A stretch of DNA of 44,543 bases from Caballeronia sordidicola (lineage in GTDB: Bacteria; Pseudomonadota; Gammaproteobacteria; Burkholderiales; Burkholderiaceae): assembly GCF_000729995.1 (NCBI RefSeq), contig NZ_JNFG01000047.1:1-44543 (forward strand), given 5' to 3'. How positions within the stretch are numbered: the first letter of the stretch is position 1; each line of letters begins with the position of its first letter. The notes below the pieces were generated by a model, which saw nothing but the letters and a program-made list of their open reading frames with translations, was not told where the DNA came from and did no database searches. The position numbers and the translations under genes are program-made. This document shows positions 33,987-42,335 of this stretch, in pieces.

Positions 33987-34769
33987 GTGGCTGAACCATC
34001 CATCTTGATTGAACGCGAGGGGTTTATCGCGACGGTTGTTATCGACCGCCCCGCGAAGCTCAACGCAATGACGAAGCCACTTTGGCAGTCGCTGGGTGAA
34101 ACCATCGATGCGCTCTCCGCCGATGACTCCATCCGCTGCATCATCCTGCGCGGCGCCGGCGAGAAAGCCTTCTCGCCGGGCAATGACATAGCCGAGTTCC
34201 AGACCGATCGCTCCAATGTCGAACAGGCCCGTGTTTATGGGGCGATCATGCATCGCACGTTGAAGTCGCTGGGTGCATGCAGGCATCCGATTGTCGCGAT
34301 GATTCATGGCATCTGCGTGGGCGGCGGACTTGAGATTGCCGCCATGTGCGACCTGCGTATTTGCGGGGAGTCCAGCCGCTTTGGCGTGCCGATCAAGAAC
34401 CTTGGCCTGGTGATGGCGCATGCGGAACTCGATGCGCTCGTGCAACTCGCGGGTCCCGCCGTCGCGCTGGAAATCCTGCTGGAAGGGCGCATTTTTGGGG
34501 CGCAAGAGGCGCTTGAGAAACGGCTCGTCACGCGGGTCGTAGCCGATGATCAGGTCACCACCGAAACGCTTGCAACAGCGCAGCGGATCGCAGAAGGAGC
34601 GCCCTTGGTCGCACGCTGGCACAAGCAATTCGTGAAGCGCGCCATGAACCCGGCGCCGCTTACATCCGAGGAACGTGACGAAGGTTTCGCGTGCTTCGGC
34701 ACCGAAGACTTTCGCACGGGATATCAAGCTTTCCTCGACAAGCTCAAACCCGAATTCAAGGGGCGTTGA
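33987..34769 (+). CDS. enoyl-CoA hydratase/isomerase-family enzyme
   Basis: A 260-residue crotonase-fold protein. The oxyanion-hole segments are AGEKAFSPGNDIAEF and HGICVGGGLEIAAMCDLRI. Past the second loop, where classical hydratases carry GGTQRL, this protein has MAHAELDALVQL, so it may not be a standard enoyl-CoA hydratase. GTG at 33987 is chosen as the start because AGGAG is five bases upstream; an ATG at 33942 is in frame but has no such signal. It follows the MFS gene by 45 bases and precedes the CoA-transferase by one base, so it acts on the CoA thioester made by that enzyme. Confidence 0.87.
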   Translation: MAEPSILIEREGFIATVVIDRPAKLNAMTKPLWQSLGETIDALSADDSIRCIILRGAGEKAFSPGNDIAEFQTDRSNVEQARVYGAIMHRTLKSLGACRHPIVAMIHGICVGGGLEIAAMCDLRICGESSRFGVPIKNLGLVMAHAELDALVQLAGPAVALEILLEGRIFGAQEALEKRLVTRVVADDQVTTETLATAQRIAEGAPLVARWHKQFVKRAMNPAPLTSEERDEGFACFGTEDFRTGYQAFLDKLKPEFKGR

Positions 34770-34770
34770 A

Positions 34771-36000
34771 ATGCTCGGAACTGATACAGGAAGCAAAGGC
34801 CCCCTTGCGGGCATGCGCGTCATCGAACTGGCTCACATCATGTCCGGGCCCATCTGCGGGATGATGCTCGCCGACATGGGCGCTGATGTCATCAAGGTCG
34901 AGAAGATCCCCGGCGGCGACGACTGCCGTCGCTTCGCTCCCATCCTGGAAGGCGGAGAGTCGGCGTCGTTCATGATCGTGAACCGCAATAAACGCGGCGT
35001 CGCGATCAATCTCAAGACCGACGGTGGCCGTGAAGTGCTGCGCAAGATGCTGGCTACTGCCGACGTAGTCACCGAAAACTATCGTCGCGGCACGATGGAA
35101 AAACTCGGCATGGGGTATGACGTGCTCAAGGCGGAAAATCCCGGCCTGATCTATTGCGCGATCTCGGGTTTCGGCCGCAGCGGACCCATGGCCGACAAGG
35201 GTGGCTTCGACCTGATCGCGCAGGGCATGAGCGGTCTCATGAGCATGACCGGCGAACCGGGTCAGGCGCCGATCAAGGCGGGCTCGCCGGTCACCGATAT
35301 CAACGCGGGCATTCTCGCCGCGCTCGGCATCTGCGCGGCCTATGCGGGCAAGCAAAAGACCGGGCTGGGCCAGATGGTGGATACATCGCTCTTCGAAGCG
35401 GGTTTGCAGCAGATGTACTGGGCCTTCGCCAACTACTTCGCTGATGGCACGGTGTTGCCCAAGGCCGGCTCGGCCAATCCGACCAGCGCGCCGTATCAGG
35501 CGTTCCGGACTCGTGACGGCTGGGTGAATATCGGCGGGGCGAATCAGAGTAATTACGAGCGGCTGGTCGGTGTGCTGGATATTCCGGGACTTGCCGAGGA
35601 CGAGCGCTTCCGGACCAATGCCGGGCGGTTGAAGTATCGCGGAGCGCTGGTCGACATCCTGACAGCGCGGCTTGTCGAGAGAACGACGGACGAATGGCTT
35701 GCCACATTCGATGCAATCGGCCTGCCGTCGGGGCCAGTGCTAGGTGTACCCGAAGCGGCGGCGCATGAACAAACGCTGGCGCGCGGGATGATTGTTGAGA
35801 CGACGCATCCGGTAGCAGGACGCATGCGTGGATTGGGCTTGCCGATCCATTTCTCCGACGGGCTTGCGCAATCGCCCATGCCTGCGCCGCTGCTGGGTCA
35901 ACACACCGCGGAAGTGCTGCGGGAATACGGTTTCTCCGATGAACGTATTCACGCGCTCAAAGAGGAAGGCGCCGTCATCGCCAGCGATGTAACGGCCTGA
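34771..36000 (+). CDS. class III (CaiB/BaiF) CoA-transferase
   Basis: A 409-residue class III CoA-transferase. The N-terminal pattern GMRVIELAHIMSGPICGMML and the KVEKIPGGDDCR motif are standard, and the nucleophile is likely D176 in GSPVTDINAG, matching Asp169 of formyl-CoA transferase. The enzyme moves CoA from a donor such as succinyl-CoA onto an organic acid. The start at 34771 lies one base after the hydratase stop and is preceded by AAGGGG. With the carrier and hydratase it forms a short activation pathway for an imported acid. Identity of the acid is not visible. Confidence 0.9.
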   Translation: MLGTDTGSKGPLAGMRVIELAHIMSGPICGMMLADMGADVIKVEKIPGGDDCRRFAPILEGGESASFMIVNRNKRGVAINLKTDGGREVLRKMLATADVVTENYRRGTMEKLGMGYDVLKAENPGLIYCAISGFGRSGPMADKGGFDLIAQGMSGLMSMTGEPGQAPIKAGSPVTDINAGILAALGICAAYAGKQKTGLGQMVDTSLFEAGLQQMYWAFANYFADGTVLPKAGSANPTSAPYQAFRTRDGWVNIGGANQSNYERLVGVLDIPGLAEDERFRTNAGRLKYRGALVDILTARLVERTTDEWLATFDAIGLPSGPVLGVPEAAAHEQTLARGMIVETTHPVAGRMRGLGLPIHFSDGLAQSPMPAPLLGQHTAEVLREYGFSDERIHALKEEGAVIASDVTA

Positions 36001-36030
36001 GTCAACACTTAGTCTGGACTTCACAATACC

Positions 36031-36068
36031 GCTTAAGCACATTCCCGCTAAAGAGGAATGTCTTAAGC
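36031..36068. terminator. stem-loop after the CoA-transferase gene
   Basis: GCTTAAGCACATTCC pairs with GGAATGTCTTAAGC across a nine-base loop, a 14-pair stem with one bulged C, starting 31 bases after the stop codon. There is no U run, so it could be an RNA-stabilising structure rather than a factor-independent terminator. Confidence 0.5.
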
Positions 36069-36288
36069 CGCCAGCAAGATGATTTAATCCGTCATCGCCC
36101 GAAAACACCGCGTCGCATTTGATCAAGAGCGTGTGCAAAAGCATCGCCTGACACCCCGTCATCCGGTGATAAGCTACGCGATGTCCAGACAAGTTGGTTC
36201 TCTTAACGGCCTTAGCAAGGCCACGACCGGCTGCTTATCCCAGGACGCTTGCGCGAGCACCCCGCGTTTCCTCCGATCGTGAATCACT

Positions 36289-37185
36289 ATGCCTGCAACC
36301 ATTGCCCAAAGCAGAGCGGTGCCACTGCGCAGCATCGCGCAAATCCTCGCCGCCATGTTTTGCTTTGCAGTGGTCGATGCACTGGCGAAGTCGGTCAGCC
36401 TGAAATACCCCGCTAACGAGATCACGTTCTTTCGAATGATCTTCGGTCTGTTGCCCGCGTTTGCGATGTGCTTGCAAGGCAAACCGTTGAGCGAGCGCTT
36501 GAGGACTTTGGACTTTCCGGCGCAGACGCTACGCGCGGTTACCTTGCTTTGCGCGCTCGGACTGTTTTTCGCGGGCTTGCCTTACGTGCCGTTGAGCGAA
36601 GCGGTTGCCATCGTCTATTCGGAGACCATCTTCGTGATCGTGCTGGCGCCCTTGCTTCTCAAGGAAACGCTAAGACGGCGTGACGCCGGCGCGGCCGCGA
36701 TCGGTTTTATCGGCGTGCTTTTAGTCGTGCGTCCAAGCAGCGATCAGACGAGTTGGCTCGGTCCCGCGCTTCTTTTGGCGAGCGCGGTTTTCGGCGCGTT
36801 ATCGATCCTGCAAATCAAGCGTATCCGCGCATCGAATGATTCGAGTGTCACCGTGCTTTACTTCACCATGATCGGCGCGCTCGTCAGCGGGCTTTCGCTC
36901 GTGTTCGCGTGGCAAACACCGACGCTGGATTTCCTCGCCGTGATGGCTTTGCTCGGTATCCTGGCCGGCACCGGGCAACTGCTGTTGACCATGGCGTTTC
37001 GACAAGCCGATGCCAGCGCACTCGCGCCGTATAACTACACGAGCATTGTCTGGGCGGCGATCTTCGGGTTTGTGGTCTGGGGTGAGACGGTCGGCATGGT
37101 GTCGCTGCTGGGCATCCTGCTGATTGTCGGCAGTTCAATCCTGGTGGCAATCAGGAGCAAGCAAGCCGACGGCCCGCTGGTTTAA
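36289..37185 (+). CDS. EamA/DMT-family exporter
   Basis: A 298-residue drug/metabolite-transporter protein with ten predicted helices in two EamA repeats. Signature segments are QILAAMFCFAVVDALAKSVS in helix one and ALAPYNYTSIVWAAIFGFVV in helix nine, which resemble the S-adenosylmethionine or riboflavin carriers of this superfamily, though the substrate is not known. The 288 bases upstream hold no other gene I can support. It is convergent with the LysE gene, 11 bases between stops. Confidence 0.87.
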   Translation: MPATIAQSRAVPLRSIAQILAAMFCFAVVDALAKSVSLKYPANEITFFRMIFGLLPAFAMCLQGKPLSERLRTLDFPAQTLRAVTLLCALGLFFAGLPYVPLSEAVAIVYSETIFVIVLAPLLLKETLRRRDAGAAAIGFIGVLLVVRPSSDQTSWLGPALLLASAVFGALSILQIKRIRASNDSSVTVLYFTMIGALVSGLSLVFAWQTPTLDFLAVMALLGILAGTGQLLLTMAFRQADASALAPYNYTSIVWAAIFGFVVWGETVGMVSLLGILLIVGSSILVAIRSKQADGPLV

Positions 37186-37196
37186 TCAAGGCTGTC

Positions 37197-37826
37197 TCAT
37201 TCAATCGACAACCTCAACGCAAACGCCAGTAAGGCAACTGAGAATGTCCAGCGTTGCACGACTTGAGCGCGCGGATGACTGCGCAGCCAGCGCGAAAGCC
37301 GCACGGCGGAAACCGCGAGTGTCGTGTCGAAAACCGCGCCGATCACGACCAGCGCGACGCCCAGTTCAAGAACCTGCGACCAGATCGCGCCCGCTTCCGG
37401 ATGCACGAATTGCGGCAACAGGACCGAACAGAACAGCAGCGCCTTCGGATTCAGCAGACTGCTGAGCACGCCCTTCGACAAGGCGGCGCGCAACGGCGGA
37501 CGCGTCTTCGATGCCATGTTGTTGTCGTCGAGACCGAACGCCGGCGAGCGGAAAATCTGGATCGCCACGTAGGCGAGATACAGCGCACCGGCAATGCGTA
37601 CGCCGTCGTAGAGCCACGGTGCATTGCGCAGCAGCGCCGCGACGCCAAGCGCCGACAATGTAACGTGCAGAGTGCGCGCCATCGCCAGACCGGCAGCGGT
37701 CGAGAATCCGTGCTTCAGGCCCTGCGATGAACTGGTCTGCAGGATGAGCGCCATGTCCGGGCCGGGGAGCGCATAAACGACCGCGAGGGCGCCGATAAAA
37801 ACGAGCAGCAATTGCAGCGAGACCAT
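37197..37826 (-). CDS. LysE/RhtB-family amino acid exporter
   Basis: A 209-residue inner-membrane protein with five or six helices. The start VFIGALAVVYALPGPDMALI and the GLAMARTLHVTLSALGVAAL segment are characteristic of RhtB/LysE exporters, which pump out amino acids such as homoserine, lysine or threonine. The ATG at 37826 is supported by GGAGG seven bases upstream, against 37865. It is convergent with the EamA exporter gene. Confidence 0.88.
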   Translation of the reverse strand: MVSLQLLLVFIGALAVVYALPGPDMALILQTSSSQGLKHGFSTAAGLAMARTLHVTLSALGVAALLRNAPWLYDGVRIAGALYLAYVAIQIFRSPAFGLDDNNMASKTRPPLRAALSKGVLSSLLNPKALLFCSVLLPQFVHPEAGAIWSQVLELGVALVVIGAVFDTTLAVSAVRLSRWLRSHPRAQVVQRWTFSVALLAFALRLSIE

Positions 37827-37943
37827 GATCCAACCTCCATTTCGAAGGTTTGATATTGCCGCCAATCGATGAGCGTTTTCTGGCGTTGTTGTGTCTGTTT
37901 TGAAGCTTGCTTAGGGGAAAACGCCAAGCATCTGGGCTTGCTC

Positions 37944-38318
37944 TCAGACCGTCGTCGCCACCTGCGGAATCTCCCCCAGACTTGTATAAACAGGCAAGCC
38001 GAGTTCTTTGGCGAGTCGGACATCGCTTTCGGCGCCTTGGGACGCGCCATCGATCCGATACACCGCATCGCACTGCCGTATCAAGCGATCCGCGACCGGG
38101 TACAAGAACGTTTCGCTGATCGGATCGCCCACCGCTTTGGAGCCTGCCGCAGCCGCTAGCGGAAGCGCGACCCACTCGCCGATCATCGGCATATGTCCGA
38201 GCTGGTAGATGTGCAGCGCAGCCTCTTCAAGCCGACCAAGATTGCCGGCAATCAACTCGGCATTTCCGTTGGTGCCGCTGCGGTACGGTCCCGCGATGAG
38301 TATTAGTTGAGGTCTCAA
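37944..38318 (-). CDS. DUF4406-type, nucleoside deoxyribosyltransferase-like protein
   Basis: A 124-residue Rossmann-like protein starting RPQLILIAGPYRSGTN, the opening strand and phosphate-loop-like turn of the nucleoside 2-deoxyribosyltransferase/DUF4406 fold. Other visible parts are a HMPMIGEW segment and CDAVYRIDGASQGAESDVRL, a long helix where the catalytic Glu of related transferases lies. Function of DUF4406 is unknown; nucleotide or nucleoside binding is suggested by the fold. It overlaps the upstream Nudix gene by four bases, so translation is coupled and the two products probably work together. Confidence 0.8.
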   Translation of the reverse strand: MRPQLILIAGPYRSGTNGNAELIAGNLGRLEEAALHIYQLGHMPMIGEWVALPLAAAAGSKAVGDPISETFLYPVADRLIRQCDAVYRIDGASQGAESDVRLAKELGLPVYTSLGEIPQVATTV

Positions 38319-38911
38319 GACACACTCCTTTCGAGCACAGGGTTCAACGCAACGAACTGCAGCAGCATGATGGTTTTCGCATCGACGATCTCGCCGCGAC
38401 GCACGGCATTCAGCGCATCGTCGAGCGTCAATTCGATCACTTCAAGATCCTCGCCTTCCGCCTCCACGCCGCCGCCGTGTCCCACGCGCGTCGACGCGTC
38501 GTACTCGGCGATGAAGAAATGCAGCTTCTCCGTGACCGAACCGGGGCTCATGTACGCTTCAAAAACCTTCTGCACGTTATCCACCCGATACCCCGTTTCC
38601 TCTTCCGCTTCGGCGCGGATTCGCTCCTCAGGCGTTGCGTTGTCGAGCAGTCCGGCAGCCGCCTCGATCATCATGCCGTCGTGGCCGTTGACGAACGCGG
38701 GCAACCTGAACTGCCGGGTCAGCACGACGGTCCGCCGGTCGCGGTTGAACAGCAGGATCGTCGCTCCGTTGCCCCGGTCGTAGGTCTCGCGGCTTTGACG
38801 CTGCCACACGCCGTCGCGACGCAGGAAATCGAACGTCGTCTTCTTCAGCACGTACCAGTCGTTGGACAGGACCGTCGTGTCGATAATGCGAACCCGGTCT
38901 TTTGTAGCCAT
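38315..38911 (-). CDS. NudK-like Nudix hydrolase
   Basis: A 198-residue Nudix enzyme close to GDP-mannose pyrophosphatase NudK. Visible are RETYDRGNGATILLFNRDRR, VVLTRQFRLPAFVNG and a Nudix box with AEAEEETGY. The Arg of the usual REUXEE is replaced by Ala (IRAEAEEE), where NudK has Lys. NudK cuts GDP-mannose or ADP-ribose-type nucleotide sugars. ATG at 38911 is preferred because family similarity starts there; in-frame starts at 38920 and 38956 exist. It is first in the operon with the DUF4406 gene and divergent from the DeoR regulator. Confidence 0.85.
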   Translation of the reverse strand: MATKDRVRIIDTTVLSNDWYVLKKTTFDFLRRDGVWQRQSRETYDRGNGATILLFNRDRRTVVLTRQFRLPAFVNGHDGMMIEAAAGLLDNATPEERIRAEAEEETGYRVDNVQKVFEAYMSPGSVTEKLHFFIAEYDASTRVGHGGGVEAEGEDLEVIELTLDDALNAVRRGEIVDAKTIMLLQFVALNPVLERSVS

Positions 38912-38960
38912 AGACACCATCTCGTCAGCTCCATATCGCGCAAAAGGAGTAGTCATGGTA

Positions 38961-38997
38961 TCGTGCAGATTCGTGCAATATCAAGATATTTCGTGCA
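38961..38997. promoter_or_regulatory. three phased TCGTGCA direct repeats between the Nudix and DeoR genes
   Basis: TCGTGCA occurs at 38961, 38971 and 38991, spacings of 10 and 20 bases, so all three face the same side of the helix. The array lies between the divergent Nudix and DeoR genes and ends six bases before the DeoR start. DeoR-family proteins bind direct repeats of this size, so this is a likely autoregulatory operator. Confidence 0.7.
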
Positions 38998-39003
38998 AAC
39001 ACT

Positions 39004-39759
39004 ATGCTGACCTCTCAACGCAAGAAAGCGATCCTCAAGACACTGGCGCGCGACGGGCAAGTGCTCGCCAAGCAACTCAGCGAGACGTTTGGGGTGTCCG
39101 AAGACACGGTGCGGCGCGATTTGCGCGAGTTGGCGGGCGAGGGATTACTGCAGCGCGTTCACGGCGGCGCGCTGCCCGCTTCTACGGCCGTGGCGCCGTT
39201 CGCCGAGCGGCGAGGCCTGGAGTCGACGGCCAAGCGCGCGATCGCCGCAGCGGCGGCGGCCATGATCGAACCGGGGCAGGTGGTGATCATCGACGGCGGC
39301 ACGACATCCGCCGAACTGATCCGCCAGATCCCGCAGGATTTATCGGCTACGGTGGTGACGCATAGTCCGAGCGTTGCCGTCGGACTGGTCGATCATCCGT
39401 TGATCGAGGTGATTGTCATCGGCGGCCGGCTTTTCAAGCATTCGATCGTGACGGTCGGCGCCGCCGCCGTTGAAGCGATGTCGCATATCCAGGCCGATAT
39501 CTATTTCATGGGCGTGACCGGCGTGCATCCGACCGCGGGCCTGAGCACCGGCAATTTCGAAGAGGCTTACGTCAAGCGAGCCCTTGCCGCTCGCGCGGCG
39601 GAGACGGTTGTGCTGGCTTCATCCGATAAGATCAACGCCGCGTCGCAGTATGTGATTGGCGACATCACGCTAGCTCAGACGATCATTGTCGAGCGGGAAA
39701 CTGACCTTGCACTGACGAAGCCGCTGGAGGACGCAGGCATTACGATAGTGCGGGCTTAA
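39004..39759 (+). CDS. DeoR-family regulator
   Basis: A 251-residue DeoR-type repressor. The N-terminal helix-turn-helix covers about 6-60 (AKQLSETFGVSEDTVRRDLR, then RVHGGALP). The DeoRC effector domain covers about 75-235, with IIDGGTTSAELIRQIP as the sugar-phosphate isomerase-like nucleotide site and ASSDKINAAS near the end. Members usually sense phosphorylated sugars. It is divergent from the Nudix/DUF4406 operon, with the phased repeats between, so it most likely controls that operon and itself. The effector could be a sugar or nucleotide-sugar phosphate. Confidence 0.9.
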   Translation: MLTSQRKKAILKTLARDGQVLAKQLSETFGVSEDTVRRDLRELAGEGLLQRVHGGALPASTAVAPFAERRGLESTAKRAIAAAAAAMIEPGQVVIIDGGTTSAELIRQIPQDLSATVVTHSPSVAVGLVDHPLIEVIVIGGRLFKHSIVTVGAAAVEAMSHIQADIYFMGVTGVHPTAGLSTGNFEEAYVKRALAARAAETVVLASSDKINAASQYVIGDITLAQTIIVERETDLALTKPLEDAGITIVRA

Positions 39760-39820
39760 TAGCGCAAGCTGGAATGACGCAAGCCCGGTCACTCCTAAAC
39801 CGACTTCTCGGGGTCGTTGC

Positions 39821-41620
39821 ATGGGATGCTGTTTTTTACGACTCGCACGGAAGATCGGCGTGGTCGCCCTTATCGTTCTCACTCAATCCATTGCCATGGC
39901 ACAGCAACCAGCGAATATCAGTGGCGATTACGCAGGCGACGTTGCTGGGCTTCCCATCAAACTGCATTTAACGGAGAGTCCGGACGGGACGCTTGGCGGG
40001 ACGGTGGATAGTCCGGACCAGGGCGCGGCGGACATTCCTTGTGCCGACTTTCATCGCGACGGCGACTCGTTAAGCTTCGCGATTCCGTCAATACATGGCA
40101 CCTGGAGGGGCAAGATTGAAAGCAATGGCCTGACGCTTTCCGGTATCTGGAATCAGGGCACGCCAACACCAACTGCTTTTGCGCGCGATACCTTTGTTGC
40201 TGCGAAGAATCCATCCGCCGTCGATGGATACTGGTTAGGCTCGCTGGCAATCGAGCCTAACCGATTGCGTATTCAGATCACTACCAAGAGCGATGAAGCC
40301 GGGCAGGAATTCTGCAGTCTCGACAGCCTCGACCAGCACGCGACGGGTCTGACATGCACGAACGTCGCGTTTGACGGGCACACCTTTTCCTTCGATGTGC
40401 CGACGGTAGGAGGACGTTGGGCCGGAACGCTTTCGCCGAATGGCAACACGCTCAAGGGAACGTGGACGCAGAGTGGATCCATGACGCTCGACTTCGATCG
40501 GCAGACGCGGGCGCTAACCGTCACGCCACTACCTGTCGATGCCGCGATCCCGCCCGTGCCTGTGGCCGAACTCGGACAGGTTCTCGCTCGCGATCTGGCG
40601 ACGGCGTTGAAGTCCGGCGCTTTGAAGGCGGGGACAGGGGCGGGCGTATCGATTGGCATCGTGCAGCATGGCGGACAAAAGATATTTGCGTACGGGGCTG
40701 CACAACCGGACTCCATCTATGAGATTGGGTCGATCACCAAGACCTTTACAGGACTGATGCTCTCGCAAATGGTCTTGCAGGGGAAAGTGCGGTTTGACCA
40801 GCCGGTGCGTGAACTGCTGCCCGCCGGCACGGTAGCCAAACCCGACGGTGATGAGATCAGGCTGGTGGATTTATCGACTCAGCATTCCGGTTTGCCGCGT
40901 ATGCCCAGCAATTTCAATCCGGCGGACAACGCGAATCCTTATGCGGACTACGGGACCGCCGCCTTGTATTCGTACATGTCGAAATACGGCGTGGATAAGC
41001 CCGCTAATGCCCCTTTTCTTTACAGCAACCTGGGGGTCGGACTGTTAGGTCAGGCGCTTGCGAATCGCGCGGGAACGTCTTATGAGGACTTGCTCGAAGA
41101 AGAGATCACGTGTCCGCTCGGTATGACTGAGACTGTCGTCACGATGCGGCCGGATCTGCGTGCGCGATTTATCGTTGGGCACGACGCGAGCCATCAGCCG
41201 GTCTCCGCATGGGACCTGACCGCGCTGGCCGGAGCTGGCGCGATTCGTTCGTCGGCCAAAGACATGCTGACTTATCTCAACGCTAACCTGCATCCGGAAA
41301 AATACGTGGCGACGGGCAGCCCGGAAAGCCGATCCATGGCGGCGGCCCTCACGCAGGCTCACGAACTGAGGGCGCACGCGTGGCGGGGTGAGCGCATCGG
41401 GCTCGGGTGGCTCTACGATCCGGGCGCCCAAATGTATTGGCACAGTGGCGGAACCGGCGGTTACACGTCCTATGCGATGTTCAACCGCCAAGCGAACTAC
41501 GCGGTGATCGTGCTTTCCAATACCGCCGGTGGACCGAACGGAACGTTCGCGGATCTGCTCGCTTTGCATATCCGCCAAAGGCTGGAAGGTAAGCCCGCTA
41601 TAACGCTAAGTGGCCTCTGA
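39821..41620 (+). CDS. exported class C beta-lactamase-fold serine hydrolase with duplicated N-terminal domain
   Basis: A 599-residue secreted protein. Signal peptide 1-27 (cleavage SIAMA|QQP). Two tandem beta-rich domains follow, at about 33-122 and 135-226, with matching positions such as SLSFAIPSIHGTWRGKI against FSFDVPTVGGRWAGTL. The hydrolase domain is at about 250-590 with the three catalytic motifs S304-ITK, Y401-SN and H541-SG. Beta-lactamase/AmpH and esterase or peptidase members share this fold, so activity against beta-lactams should not be assumed. It stands alone, convergent with the deoxyribosyltransferase fusion gene. Confidence 0.88.
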   Translation: MGCCFLRLARKIGVVALIVLTQSIAMAQQPANISGDYAGDVAGLPIKLHLTESPDGTLGGTVDSPDQGAADIPCADFHRDGDSLSFAIPSIHGTWRGKIESNGLTLSGIWNQGTPTPTAFARDTFVAAKNPSAVDGYWLGSLAIEPNRLRIQITTKSDEAGQEFCSLDSLDQHATGLTCTNVAFDGHTFSFDVPTVGGRWAGTLSPNGNTLKGTWTQSGSMTLDFDRQTRALTVTPLPVDAAIPPVPVAELGQVLARDLATALKSGALKAGTGAGVSIGIVQHGGQKIFAYGAAQPDSIYEIGSITKTFTGLMLSQMVLQGKVRFDQPVRELLPAGTVAKPDGDEIRLVDLSTQHSGLPRMPSNFNPADNANPYADYGTAALYSYMSKYGVDKPANAPFLYSNLGVGLLGQALANRAGTSYEDLLEEEITCPLGMTETVVTMRPDLRARFIVGHDASHQPVSAWDLTALAGAGAIRSSAKDMLTYLNANLHPEKYVATGSPESRSMAAALTQAHELRAHAWRGERIGLGWLYDPGAQMYWHSGGTGGYTSYAMFNRQANYAVIVLSNTAGGPNGTFADLLALHIRQRLEGKPAITLSGL

Positions 41621-41645
41621 TCGCCCCGCGGCATGGCGCTAAGCA

Positions 41646-42335
41646 TTAGAACTGCCCGGTTGCGAGCATGGCGTCCAGGCACGCCTGCGGGCCGCCCACG
41701 ACAATACGGGCAGTGCACGCCAGCATCAGATTCATGTTCAAGCCGAAGTCTTCGACCAGGAAGCCGTTCGCGCAATACGCAGCAGATTTGTCGGTCGTGA
41801 CCGATACACGTTCGTGCAGCGATCGGTCGTCATCGACATAGGCCCATATCGGTTTGCCAAGCGCAGCGGCGAAACCCACTTCGAACGCGGTCCCGCTGTC
41901 CGGTTCGCCGGCTCCGCGAAAGTCGTTCAGGTTGGCGAGGACGACATCGGCGGAACGAATGGTGTCCATGTTTGCGCGGCAAATCCACTGCGCTTTGGCG
42001 CGCGGCTCGAGTTCGTCGGGAACCTGTCCGTCCAGCGGATAGAGACCGATCATTCCGCGGGCCTGGCAGAGCGCTTTCAGATGCTGACCGTGACTGAGCG
42101 CGTCGCGGCGGAAGACGTCGAACCCAGCGAGGTAGACGCGCGGAGTGGCCGCAGCGCGCTCGATGGGCAGAGGGGAAGGTGCGAAATGCCCTTCGCGCAC
42201 TTTGCGTCGAACCCGGTTCAATTGCTTATGAACCGACGCCACCAGTTTTCCGGTACGCGTCGCAATTTCTTCGACGCTCAAGCCCTGGTCGACCAGTTCG
42301 ATCAAAGTCAGTTGCTTCTTGGTAGGGCCGCGCAT
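41646..42335 (-). CDS. HTH-nucleoside 2-deoxyribosyltransferase fusion
   Basis: A 229-residue protein. Residues 1-50 form a LuxR/sigma-4-like helix-turn-helix (TLIELVDQGLSVEEIATRTG, then ASVHKQLNRVRRKVRE). Residues 65-225 form a nucleoside 2-deoxyribosyltransferase domain, with PRVYLAGFDVF at the phosphate end, D130 in SADVVLANLND and the nucleophilic Glu at E152 in SGTAFEVGFA. Such transferases swap bases on deoxyribose. The joining of a DNA-binding domain to this enzyme is unusual. The ATG at 42335 has AAGGAG four to five bases upstream; the frame from 42395 is not protein-like. Expression lies next to a degenerate, mobile-DNA region. Confidence 0.85.
   Translation of the reverse strand: MRGPTKKQLTLIELVDQGLSVEEIATRTGKLVASVHKQLNRVRRKVREGHFAPSPLPIERAAATPRVYLAGFDVFRRDALSHGQHLKALCQARGMIGLYPLDGQVPDELEPRAKAQWICRANMDTIRSADVVLANLNDFRGAGEPDSGTAFEVGFAAALGKPIWAYVDDDRSLHERVSVTTDKSAAYCANGFLVEDFGLNMNLMLACTARIVVGGPQACLDAMLATGQF

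Noticed and set aside
33429..34823. Antisense open frame of 464 codons opposite the MFS, hydratase and CoA-transferase genes
   Set aside because: Spans parts of three real genes on the other strand and has no recognisable domain.
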